The position numbers and the translations under genes are program-made. The notes below the pieces were generated by a model. It did not search any database, was not told the DNA's origin, and saw nothing but the letters and a program-made list of their open reading frames with translations. Positions 50,615-58,389 of a stretch of DNA of 64,000 nucleotides are shown here, in pieces. Every line of letters begins with the position of its first letter. Position 1 is the first letter of the stretch. This DNA comes from Bryobacterales bacterium (GTDB lineage: Bacteria; Acidobacteriota; Terriglobia; Bryobacterales; Bryobacteraceae): the NCBI GenBank assembly GCA_003164035.1, contig PLRS01000114.1:37110-101109 (forward strand), given 5' to 3'.

Positions 50615-51577
50615 ATGAATGCCGCCGTCGTCACTGCCTTCAATAGGCCTCCTCGCTACAGCTCATTCGCCGAGCCTGTGCCCGCCGAAGGAGAACGGCT
50701 CGTCAACGTAACCGCCGCCGGTCTCCACCCGATCGTGAAGGCGCTGGCGAGCGGCACTCACTACGGCAGCACCGGAGAACTGCCGTTCGTTGCCGGAGTC
50801 GATGGCGTGGGGCGGCTCGAAAACGGCGCGCGCGTCTATTTTGGCGTCTCGCGAAAACCGTTCGGAACTTTCGCCGAACGTGCCCCGGCGCCGAGCTGGA
50901 TGTGCCTGCCCCTGCCCGATGGAATCGGCGACCAGACCGCCGCGGGAATCGCCAATCCGGCCATGTCTTCCTGGGTCGCGCTCACGACGCGGGCTAAGTT
51001 CGCCGCTGGAGAAAGCGTTCTGATCCTGGGGGCAACCGGCACCGCCGGGCAGCTTGCGGTGCAAATTGCCAAACGCCTCGGTGCGCGCCGCGTGGTCGCC
51101 GCCGGCCGTAATCCTCAAGCCCTGGAAAAGCTGCGCGGACTGGGCGCGGACGCCACCGTTTCGCTTGATCAGGAGCGCCCGGCTCTGGTGTCTCAGTTTC
51201 GTCGCGAATTTGCGGAAGCCGGAGTGGATGTGGTGCTCGATTATCTCTGCGGCTCTCCGGCGGAGAGCGCCATAGAGGCCATCTCCCAAAAGGGACTGCA
51301 AAACACCGCTCCACGCATTCGCTTCGTTCAGATAGGGTCCAGCGCGGGCAACGCCATCTCGCTGCCCGCGGCCGCCTTGCGCAGTTCGGGGCTCGAGCTT
51401 CTTGGCAGCGGCTTCGGCAGTGCCTCCCTCGTTCAGATCCTGGAGGCCCTGGCCGAGTTTTTCCAGGCGGCCGTGCGCCAGCCCTTTCAGTTCGAAACCA
51501 AGTCCGCGCCCCTGCGCGATGTGGAAGCGCTCTGGAACAGGTCGGAACAAGGCGTGCGGCTGGTTTTCCAACCCTGA
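50615..51577 (+). CDS. Zinc-independent MDR oxidoreductase (quinone-oxidoreductase-like)
   Basis: A 320-residue medium-chain dehydrogenase/reductase. The NADPH motif is SVLILGATGTAGQLAVQIAKRLGARRVVAAGRNP (A-T-G-T-A-G). No catalytic zinc cysteine/histidine set is visible, which puts it near quinone reductases. Substrate region begins NVTAAGLHPIVKALASGTHYGSTGELPFVAGVDGVG. The start ATG 50615 follows GGGGAG. It stands alone between repeats and a decayed region; probably a general detoxification reductase. Confidence 0.9.
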   Translation: MNAAVVTAFNRPPRYSSFAEPVPAEGERLVNVTAAGLHPIVKALASGTHYGSTGELPFVAGVDGVGRLENGARVYFGVSRKPFGTFAERAPAPSWMCLPLPDGIGDQTAAGIANPAMSSWVALTTRAKFAAGESVLILGATGTAGQLAVQIAKRLGARRVVAAGRNPQALEKLRGLGADATVSLDQERPALVSQFRREFAEAGVDVVLDYLCGSPAESAIEAISQKGLQNTAPRIRFVQIGSSAGNAISLPAAALRSSGLELLGSGFGSASLVQILEALAEFFQAAVRQPFQFETKSAPLRDVEALWNRSEQGVRLVFQP

Positions 51578-51963
51578 CGCGAGGCGCTAACTAACTTACA
51601 TACAGCAGCAGCCATCGATCGGCATTCCGGCACTCTACTTCGTCTACCAGACGGAGAGCACCAGATGGCGCTCCACGCCCAGTCGCGGCCGTGCTCCGGC
51701 CTCCTTCCCATTCACTTCACGGACACGCGCACGCGAGCGTGAGCGCTCCACGGGTCAATGACGAGTGCCGGATTCACGAGCGGGTGCTCCTCCGAGTTCC
51801 GTAACCGTTCTCTGACGGTCGCGGGCTTCGCTTACCAGCATTTCGGCCAGGACTGATGTTTGGCTGTGCGCCCGGAACCCCGTCATTCCGGACGGGTCCA
51901 CCGAGACCGGACGCGGGTGGAGGGTCCGGCTCTGGACCGACGACCACAGCAACGTGTTCGAGT
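51578..51963. other. Decayed intergenic region
   Basis: No intact gene is visible. A half copy of repeat family A (GTAACCGTTCTCTGACGGTC) lies near 51801-51826. The remainder shows no family resemblance. Confidence 0.5.
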
Positions 51964-52236
51964 TTATGCGAGCGTCAGGTCCAGCCTCGTCACCGAGGCG
52001 GGCTGGAAGCGGTAGACGTCGTACCGGTCCAGTGGCTGCGTTACCGGTTCGAGCGTTTTCGGCGCGGCGAACGAGTTGTGCGCGTGGATGTCGTTCGACG
52101 TGAGTACCGTGGCGCGCCCGCCAACCACCTTTCGGGCGCGCACCGCGATCCGGGCCACGCGCTCGTTGCTCGCGTGCGGGTTCACTGCGGTCACCACCAA
52201 TTGGTTCGCCTGGATCGAAGCGCCGCGCGGCCGCAA
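51964..52236 (-). pseudogene. C-terminal remnant of a GH51-like alpha-L-arabinofuranosidase
   Basis: The 90-residue frame reads LVVTAVNPHASNERVARIAV, RARKVVGGRATVLTSNDIHA, HNSFAAPKTLEPVTQ and ends YRFQPASVTRLDLTLA. This is the layout of the C-terminal beta domain of GH51 enzymes (LTVVNP, then ATxLTxxDxHAHNSFExPxxVxP, then FxPASVTxL). The catalytic barrel is absent; upstream frames on the minus strand contain in-frame stops. Family recognition is from memory. The next 340 bases up to the tRNA hold no gene I can support. Confidence 0.55.
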
Positions 52237-52576
52237 CCGTATTGCGCTCAGTTCGTCTTAGATGGTATCCAAGGCATCGTCCGGGATCGGCTGATCTTCC
52301 GGAAATAGGCTGTTAAAGATGAGGTCGATATTGAACGGCTCCAATAATCGGACGCCCTGCATTTACTCGTGAATTGCTTACCCGAATTCCGATCTATGGG
52401 GCGGTCGGTACCGGCAATCCACACGGAGAGGGTTCGCTGGGCCAATTGTCGCAGAGAGGGTTCACTCTGGCGCTGGATCGACACAATTTATTGAAGATAT
52501 TATGGAAGGCAAAGACAAAATTGGTCATCATTGGCCGACAGGGCAGTATATTCGCTGTAAACTATTGATTTTGTTG

Positions 52577-52670
<94 letters not shown>

Positions 52671-52817
52671 GCGGTGGAGCAAGCTTTGTTTCAACGCCTT
52701 GCGGTCATTGTCACTATACCATATTTCATAGCGCGGCCTTCGGCTGGCTGCGGCTCGAATGGGGTGATTGAAAAGAAACCCGTCGACCGCCAAGACCTTA
52801 GTAAAATAATCACTTAG

Positions 52818-53393
52818 ATGGCCGAGGAATCCCTAACGGAGTTGTTGCGGAATTTCCGCTCGGGAGACCGGGCGGCATTGGACCGCCTCATTCCGATGGT
52901 GTACGCCGAGTTGCGGCGCCTGGCGGCAAACTGCTTGCGCCAGGAACGCACCGGGCATACGCTTCAGCCGACTGCGCTGGTGCATGAATGCTACATGCGG
53001 CTGCTGGCGCAGCAACCGCCGGACTACCAGAGCCGCGCGCATTTCTACGGCGTAGCGGCGCAGGTAATGCGACAGATTCTGGTGGATCATGCGCGCACGC
53101 GGAACGCAGCCAAGAGGGGCGGGGGCAGCGAGAAGCTATCGCTCGACGAGGCCTGGCACTATAGCGAAGCGCGCGCCGCCAGCCTGATCGAACTGGACGA
53201 CGCTCTGGCGGCACTGGAGCGGGTGGATGCGCGCCGCGCCCGCATGGTGGAGATGCGGTACTTTGGCGGGCTGACGGCGGAGGAATCGGGCGAGGTTCTC
53301 GGCATCCCCGCACAACAGGTATATCGCGAGTTGCGCGTGGCGCAGGCGTGGCTGCAGCGGGAACTGGATCGGCGGCCCCCGCAACCGGGCTGA
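52818..53393 (+). CDS. ECF sigma factor, acidobacterial TIGR02999-like type
   Basis: A 191-residue RNA polymerase sigma factor. Region 2 reads LIPMVYAELRRLAANCLRQERTGHTLQPTALVHECYMRLL, with the TLQPTALVHExYxRL signature of this group; region 4 is ALERVDARRARMVEMRYFGGLTAEESGEVLGIPAQQVYRELRVAQAWLQREL. Such sigma factors usually sit next to a Ser/Thr protein kinase gene; here none is present. Instead two small beta-rich proteins are encoded immediately downstream. No anti-sigma factor is obvious. A family B repeat follows the stop. Confidence 0.92.
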   Translation: MAEESLTELLRNFRSGDRAALDRLIPMVYAELRRLAANCLRQERTGHTLQPTALVHECYMRLLAQQPPDYQSRAHFYGVAAQVMRQILVDHARTRNAAKRGGGSEKLSLDEAWHYSEARAASLIELDDALAALERVDARRARMVEMRYFGGLTAEESGEVLGIPAQQVYRELRVAQAWLQRELDRRPPQPG

Positions 53394-53415
53394 GATTCGG
53401 ACTCGTGAGGCCGCC

Positions 53416-53562
53416 AGGCAGACCATCGCGTTTCGTGGTCGGGCCCTCGCCAGACCGTAACAGCCTGACAGACGATGGAAAACGATCGTCTGTACCCCCG
53501 GGTTTCCCGCACCGATCCGCATTGATCCGCATCAAGACAGGCCGGGAGGCCTGTCCCACTGA
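53416..53562. repeat. Repeat family B copy and ACAGGCC hairpin
   Basis: 53416-53500 is the reverse-oriented counterpart of the palindrome at 43876-43966 (GGCAGACCATCGCG, GTCGGGCCCTCGCCAGAC, CTGACAGACGATGGAAAACG). It is followed near 53538-53562 by ACAGGCCGGGAGGCCTGTCCCAC, a short hairpin ending in the same GTCCCAC. Confidence 0.65.
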
Positions 53563-53563
53563 G

Positions 53564-54088
53564 CTAGTCCGCGGTCAGGTAACCGTGTACGTAGACATAG
53601 ACAGGGCCGGCGCCGGGGGGCGCGAGAATGCCGATGGTCTGGCCCGCGACAAACACTAATCCGGAGGGAAACTGAAGCTGGGTGGTAGTGGATTGCGGAA
53701 CAATCCAGTACTCGCGGAAGTTCTGGGTGTCCCCGTCGGTAAGATACACGTAGTCGGCGCCGGCGCCTCCGACGCTCGGTGTGATCTCGACATTGGTGAC
53801 GACGAAGCTCTGGCCGGCCGGAACGGCAAAGGCAGCGGGCACGACATTGCCGGGGGCATCGACCTGCCGCAGGAGCTGGTATTCGCCAGTACCGCTGAAC
53901 GCCACCAGCCCGACAGACCGGGATGCGGCTTTCAAAGTGTCCTGAGCGATAGCAGGACTGGCCACGGTGTTCGCCATCAGGAGGAGGGCCGCGGTCACGG
54001 CGTGTACGGCGCGCGGCCCGGTCAAGGTAAGCAGCAGGGCGGCCGCAGCCACGCCGAATGGAAACGAGTGCTTGGAGAAGGTGGTCAT
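53564..54088 (-). CDS. Secreted small beta-rich protein, unknown
   Basis: A 174-residue exported protein: signal/hydrophobic N-terminus up to about residue 48 (two hydrophobic stretches, ending SPAIAQ). The mature part is beta-rich: GLVAFSGTGEYQLLRQVDAP, AFAVPAGQSFVVTNVEITPS, LQFPSGLVFVAGQTIGILAP and YVYVHGYLTAD. Many acidobacterial small secreted proteins have this VPAGQ-x-FVVT... GYL layout. The function is unknown. It is convergent with the sigma factor gene and divergent from the related-looking 166-residue protein. Confidence 0.75.
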   Translation of the reverse strand: MTTFSKHSFPFGVAAAALLLTLTGPRAVHAVTAALLLMANTVASPAIAQDTLKAASRSVGLVAFSGTGEYQLLRQVDAPGNVVPAAFAVPAGQSFVVTNVEITPSVGGAGADYVYLTDGDTQNFREYWIVPQSTTTQLQFPSGLVFVAGQTIGILAPPGAGPVYVYVHGYLTAD

Positions 54089-54332
54089 GAATCGATCCCT
54101 CCTTGGTGAAAAAGGCTACGGCTTGCTAAGCCGCTCTAATTCTGTAAGGCGAAAAAACGGAAAGGAGTTTGAGGACTATTTTGGATGGGGCGAGACAACT
54201 GGTACTCTCCCCTGGAAAAATGCGAGACGATCCGGCAATTCGTACCCAAATTTTTCGCCACTCTTGTTTGGCGGACGATATAGGCCACAGGACGCCTAAT
54301 CTACGAGCGAGGACCAGCCGGAGGAAAAACGA

Positions 54333-54833
54333 ATGCCAGCGAAGACTGAGGCGGCGGGGAGTGCGGCTTCGATCGTGCTTGGCCTGATGGGGGCGGTCGA
54401 CCCGAACAAGAGGGGGATGTTCCCGGCGGGGATTCACGACAATAGCCCGGCGCGGCGACCGGTTGAGTTCAATGTCACTTTCACGCTGAGTCCCGGCATG
54501 GGGCCGGAGGCTGGGCCGGTTTACACGGTTCCGGCCGGCCAGCGTCTGGTGATCGACGGGTTTTCCGCCAGAATCACCGGGCCGGCGGGACAGCGCGCGC
54601 TGGTCGCCCTCCAATCCTGGAGCGGCGGCAGCGGGCAATATCTGGAGTATTATCCGCAGATGCAATGGGGGGCTGTCGATCCCAACACGGACCTGGGCCT
54701 GGGAACCCTCTCGGTTCAACGTTACGCGGATCCGGGCTCGCTGATCTACGTCAGCGCCCAGCGGCTCAAGGCCGGAGACGGCACGATGATCGCATCCGTT
54801 ACGTGGAGCGGACACCTGGTGCCGCTGGGGTAG
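54333..54833 (+). CDS. Small beta-rich protein related in pattern to its neighbour
   Basis: A 166-residue protein without clear signal peptide. Its core VYTVPAGQRLVIDGFSARIT, LVALQSWSGGSGQYLEYYPQ and the end GTMIASVTWSGHLVPLG parallel the VPAGQ... GYL pattern of the 174-residue neighbour, so the two may be distant paralogues of one small beta-sandwich fold. ATG 54333 was chosen after GGAGG (54319-54323). I cannot name a function. A family A repeat lies 17 bases after the stop. Confidence 0.65.
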   Translation: MPAKTEAAGSAASIVLGLMGAVDPNKRGMFPAGIHDNSPARRPVEFNVTFTLSPGMGPEAGPVYTVPAGQRLVIDGFSARITGPAGQRALVALQSWSGGSGQYLEYYPQMQWGAVDPNTDLGLGTLSVQRYADPGSLIYVSAQRLKAGDGTMIASVTWSGHLVPLG

Positions 54834-54850
54834 GACCCGTCCCAGATAGC

Positions 54851-54919
54851 GGCAACCGCTGCCTGGCGGTCGCCGCTCGGAAACGCGCGAAGCCGAGCCG
54901 CGGCCGTTAAGCGAGCGGA
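54851..54919. repeat. Inverted repeat, family A (diverged)
   Basis: Left arm GGCAACCGCTGCCTGGCGGT begins at 54851; right arm GCCGAGCCGCGGCCGTTAAG starts at about 54892. Several positions differ from the other copies, but the two arms still pair over most of their length. Confidence 0.65.
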
Positions 54920-55459
54920 TGGGCATTCAGAGAGGCAATTTTGCGCTGGGAGTGGCTAAAGACACCGGCGCCAAAGATCGCCGGCGCTGGTCGCGGTAGG
55001 GACAGCGGTTAACCCGTTGCCCCCCGCTCAGACCCGTGCTGGCGCTGCTAACGCACACGGGTCCTGCCTCGGATGTTTGGATGTTTGGCGTCGAAGCGCA
55101 CGCTCGGGTAGGGTGGCAGAATTTGGATCGGCGGCAGCAGGCTGCCCAGGCCTTCCCGAAAACGCTCCCGCGTCAGGCGACCTCTAGCCCTCTCCGACAC
55201 CCAGATGGCCCGCCATCCTTGTAATGAAGCTGTTCAGTGCTCTGGAGCAGGCCGCCGTGGGTTTGGGTTTCGACCAGGACGACATCAATGAGCTTCGGCT
55301 GTTGGCTGCACCAAAGGTCTCTCAGCAGGCGACCTATCCATTGCAGTCTCACGGGAACAATCAGACTTTGAAAAGTGGTGACAGCGCGCCAAAGAATCAC
55401 GGTGCCCGGCAACGGAACCAATCTCGCTTTCCCAGATCGTGACCATGTCCTTCAGGATT
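54920..55459. other. Decayed region without recognisable gene
   Basis: About 540 bases with only short open frames on both strands. None resembles a known family and none has a convincing start, so I report nothing here. Confidence 0.45.
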
Positions 55460-55896
55460 CAGCGATGGAGCCTGAAGAAGACTGGTCGGTGTAGATCGAG
55501 GGGCAGACGCTCGCCGATTTCAGGTACGATTCGGCTCCGTCGAACATCGCCATCATTGGGACCGGCTCGCGATCGCGGACAACGAACCAGTCGCCCGCCT
55601 GCAAAATACCGTTGGGGCCGATCCGGGCGTGGTACCCGGAATATCATTACAATCTAGAGCTGTTCTGGGATTCCGATCCGTCTCATGCCAAGGCACTTCT
55701 GGCCCCTTCGCCCAATGACTCGGTTGGTGTGGTCTGGATCGAGATCTCGAAAGAGCGCTACGGCATCCACGGCACGCCAGAACCATCAAAGATCGGCTAT
55801 TCGACGTCGCACGGCTGCATCGATTTGACGAACTGGGATGCTGCGGAGTTGGCCCAGATCGTTTCGCCGGCTACCCCGGTGATCCTGACGAAGTAA
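55460..55896 (+). pseudogene. L,D-transpeptidase (YkuD) remnant
   Basis: The frame ending at 55896 encodes EYHYNLELFWDSDPSHAKAL, VGVVWIEISKERYGIHGTPE, PSKIGYSTSHGCIDLTNWDA and AELAQIVSPATPVILTK. This matches the YkuD catalytic domain of acidobacterial/proteobacterial L,D-transpeptidases (HGTPEPSxIGxxxSHGCxRLTNWDA). The catalytic Cys and His are kept, but the conserved Arg after GC-x is Asp. Upstream in the same frame is a TAG at about 55492-55494 and no proper N-terminal signal or LysM part. The gene is therefore a decayed copy of a peptidoglycan cross-linking enzyme. Confidence 0.75.
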
Positions 55897-56139
55897 GAGC
55901 CGCCGGAGGAAATCTCGGGATTCGAAACGGCACCACGGAGATGCACCTCTTCGTTGTGGTCTCCATCGAGCCGTTCTGCTACTATGCCGCGTCCTATGTA
56001 CAAGCGGGACGGAAACTGCCAGAGGCAAGAGCGAGCCCGTAAAGCCTGCCAGGATCGCCTTTGTGACGCGAAGCGCGCAGCCTGAGCCGTATTTTGGGTG
56101 CGATTGGACGACCCGCATCTCTTTTTAACAGCGTACTTG

Positions 56140-56300
56140 CACGTTGTTATGGGCGGCTGCGGAAAGCACAGCCCACGGGCGGGCGGCATATCGCTGGTGG
56201 CTCGGGCCAGTGGCGTTTCCAGGCGAGCCATCGCACTGGGTTTGGCGGAATTGAAGAAAAAGCCGGTTCGCTCACCGCGGACGCGTCTGCCGATCGTCGG
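56140..56300 (+). pseudogene. Possible ISAzo13-type transposase N-terminal fragment
   Basis: The short frame contains RAGGISLVARASGVSRRAIA followed by LGLAELKKKP, similar to the helix-turn-helix of ISAzo13/IS630-like transposases (GGxSLVxRATGxSRxTIxxGLxEL). Neither the DDE part nor terminal repeats are visible, so this is a fragment at most. Flanking bases 55897-56139 and 56301-56574 show nothing else I can support. Confidence 0.4.
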
Positions 56301-56574
56301 GACACTGTTTCTGTGTGATCGGCTCCTTCCGCTGCAGGGTCACGGCTCTGCATCTGGCAGCCATCCCCAACCTGAACCCTTCCTTTACTACAAGAAGCAT
56401 CGAAGCAGCGGAAAATGACGGCGTAGTCTGTCAGATCGGAAGCATCTTGGGGTGACCTCGAAGCCTGACGCCGCCGCGCCACCCGCGCTGGAGTACTGCC
56501 GCGCTGTGCGCTCCGATAGAGGCCCGAGCGGGCACAGGAGAATCGAGAAGACCGAGTTACGCTATTGTAACCAG

Positions 56575-58116
56575 ATGGATTCTTTTTTACTGGACTCGAT
56601 CCGTAATCGTGCCGGCGCGGCCGTGCTGGGCGTCCTGCTTCTGGCTTGGGGCTGTTCGGTTGCCGGGGCGCAGGAGACGAAACCGGCTTCCGCCGATGGG
56701 AAGGGTGCCGCGAAGGATAAAGATAGAGAGGCCGAAAAGGAGGCTCCGCTGCCGGCGGACGCTCATGTGGCGCAGAGCATTCAACTGGATGGCAAGCCGC
56801 TGCACTACACCGTGACCGTGGGCGCGCTGCCAGTCAACGACAAGGGCAAGAAGATTGGAGAAGTCGTCTTTACCGCATATACCGTCGAGGGCGAGGATCG
56901 GCCGGTCACATTCGCCTTGAATGGCGGACCGGGTGCCGCTTCCGTATTTCTGAATTTGGGCGCTATCGGCCCGAAGCACATCGAATTCGGCGACGAGGGA
57001 GACAGCCCGTCCGATCCGGCGAAGCTGATCGACAATCCGGGCACGTGGCTGGATTTCACCGATCTGGTGTTTGTCGATCCGGTGGGCACCGGTTTCAGCC
57101 GGTCGCTGGTTCCGGCGGACGAAACCAAGAAACAGTTCTACAGCACCGAGGCCGACATCCATTACCTGTCGCGCATCATTTACGACTGGCTGGTGAAGAA
57201 CGGGCGCATGGGTTCGCGAAAATATTTTGTGGGAGAGAGCTACGGCGGCTACCGCGGGCCGCGCATCACGCATTACCTGCAAACCCAGCTCGGAGTGGCA
57301 TTGAACGGCGTCGTGCTGGTTTCCCCGTACCTGAATCCGGCGCTGGACGAGAGCCGCGACGTCTCTCCCGTGCCGTGGATGCTGACGCTGCCCTCGATCA
57401 CGGCGGCGCATCTGGAGCGCGAGCACAAGCTGACGCCGGAAGCGATGGCGCCGGTGATTGCCTACACCCGCGGCGAGTATGCCGCCGACCTGCTAAAAGG
57501 CCGCTCCGATCCGGAGGCGACGCCGCGAATCGTGAAACGCGTTACCGAGATGACCGGCCTCGAGGAGGAGTTTGTGCGGCGGGCCGGCGGCCGTTTGGAG
57601 ATTGGCGCCTATCTGCGCGAAGTCTTTCGCGAGAGCGGTAAGATCGGCAGCGTGTACGACTCGAATGTGACCGGCTGGGACCCGTTTCCTTACGCTCCCG
57701 AGCAGCGCACCAACGATCCGATGCTGGAGAGCATCATCGCGCCGACCACGATGGGAATGGTGGATTTTGTGACCCGCGTGGTGGGATGGAAGCCGGAGGC
57801 GCACTACAACACGCTCAGCCGCGAGGTGAACTCCCAGTGGGATGGCGACAGCCCCGCGCTGCGCATCGGCGCCGTGCCGGATTTGAGGCAGGCGGTGGCG
57901 GCCGACCCGAAGTTGCGCGTCCTGATTACGCACGGCTGGAACGACCTTTCCTGCCCTTTCATGGGCTCGGTGCTGACGGTGGACCAGATGCCGGTGATGG
58001 GCGATCCGGCGCGGGTCGCGGTCGCCGAGTATCCGGGCGGCCACATGTTCTACAGCCGTCCCGGCAGCCAGGCTGCGTTGCGCAAAGACGTGCGGGCGAT
58101 GTTCGCCAAGCACTGA
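56575..58116 (+). CDS. Exported S10-family serine carboxypeptidase
   Basis: A 513-residue serine carboxypeptidase. A signal peptide (residues ~12-33, ending VAGAQE) and a charged linker precede the alpha/beta-hydrolase core. Motifs: FALNGGPGAASVFLNLGAIGP (oxyanion region), FVDPVGTGFS, the nucleophile elbow VGESYGGYRGP (Ser), the Asp region VLITHGWNDLSCP and the His region YPGGHMFYS. Bacterial S10 enzymes release C-terminal residues of peptides in the periplasm or outside. ATG 56575 was chosen because the signal peptide starts shortly after. It stands alone downstream of a decayed region. Confidence 0.92.
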   Translation: MDSFLLDSIRNRAGAAVLGVLLLAWGCSVAGAQETKPASADGKGAAKDKDREAEKEAPLPADAHVAQSIQLDGKPLHYTVTVGALPVNDKGKKIGEVVFTAYTVEGEDRPVTFALNGGPGAASVFLNLGAIGPKHIEFGDEGDSPSDPAKLIDNPGTWLDFTDLVFVDPVGTGFSRSLVPADETKKQFYSTEADIHYLSRIIYDWLVKNGRMGSRKYFVGESYGGYRGPRITHYLQTQLGVALNGVVLVSPYLNPALDESRDVSPVPWMLTLPSITAAHLEREHKLTPEAMAPVIAYTRGEYAADLLKGRSDPEATPRIVKRVTEMTGLEEEFVRRAGGRLEIGAYLREVFRESGKIGSVYDSNVTGWDPFPYAPEQRTNDPMLESIIAPTTMGMVDFVTRVVGWKPEAHYNTLSREVNSQWDGDSPALRIGAVPDLRQAVAADPKLRVLITHGWNDLSCPFMGSVLTVDQMPVMGDPARVAVAEYPGGHMFYSRPGSQAALRKDVRAMFAKH

Positions 58117-58389
58117 GGAGGGCAGGGCAGGCTAGAGCCTTTCCCGCCACTCCGGTGGGGCACGCTCGGCTTGCCCGTGCGGCGAGGATTCGTGTCGCCA
58201 GAACGGCTCCCCCGTTCGTCCCGGCAGTAGGTTCGCCTCTCGATTACGACCCAAACCCAGAGTTCGTAGACCCGCTTCGGACTCTCGCCGGTGCGAGTCG
58301 CCTGCGCCACTTGGCGGCGACTCGCGAACGTTTGATGACAGACGCGCACAAGTGCGCGCCACGGCGGGCTGACCCTAAGATAGAAGTGC
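58117..58389. other. Intergenic region with a 10-bp hairpin
   Basis: GCGAGTCGCC (58293-58302) and GGCGACTCGC (58316-58325) form a perfect stem with a 13-base loop, about 65 bases before hrpB. There is no T run, so it is not a typical terminator. Nothing else is recognised. Confidence 0.5.

Noticed and set aside
51487..51711. Small minus-strand frame downstream of the MDR gene
   Set aside because: It overlaps the end of the oxidoreductase and has no start context or family resemblance.
55173..55421. Minus-strand frame as an IS4-type transposase end
   Set aside because: A faint resemblance in one short stretch only; no DDE residues or terminal repeats, so it is not reported as a feature.
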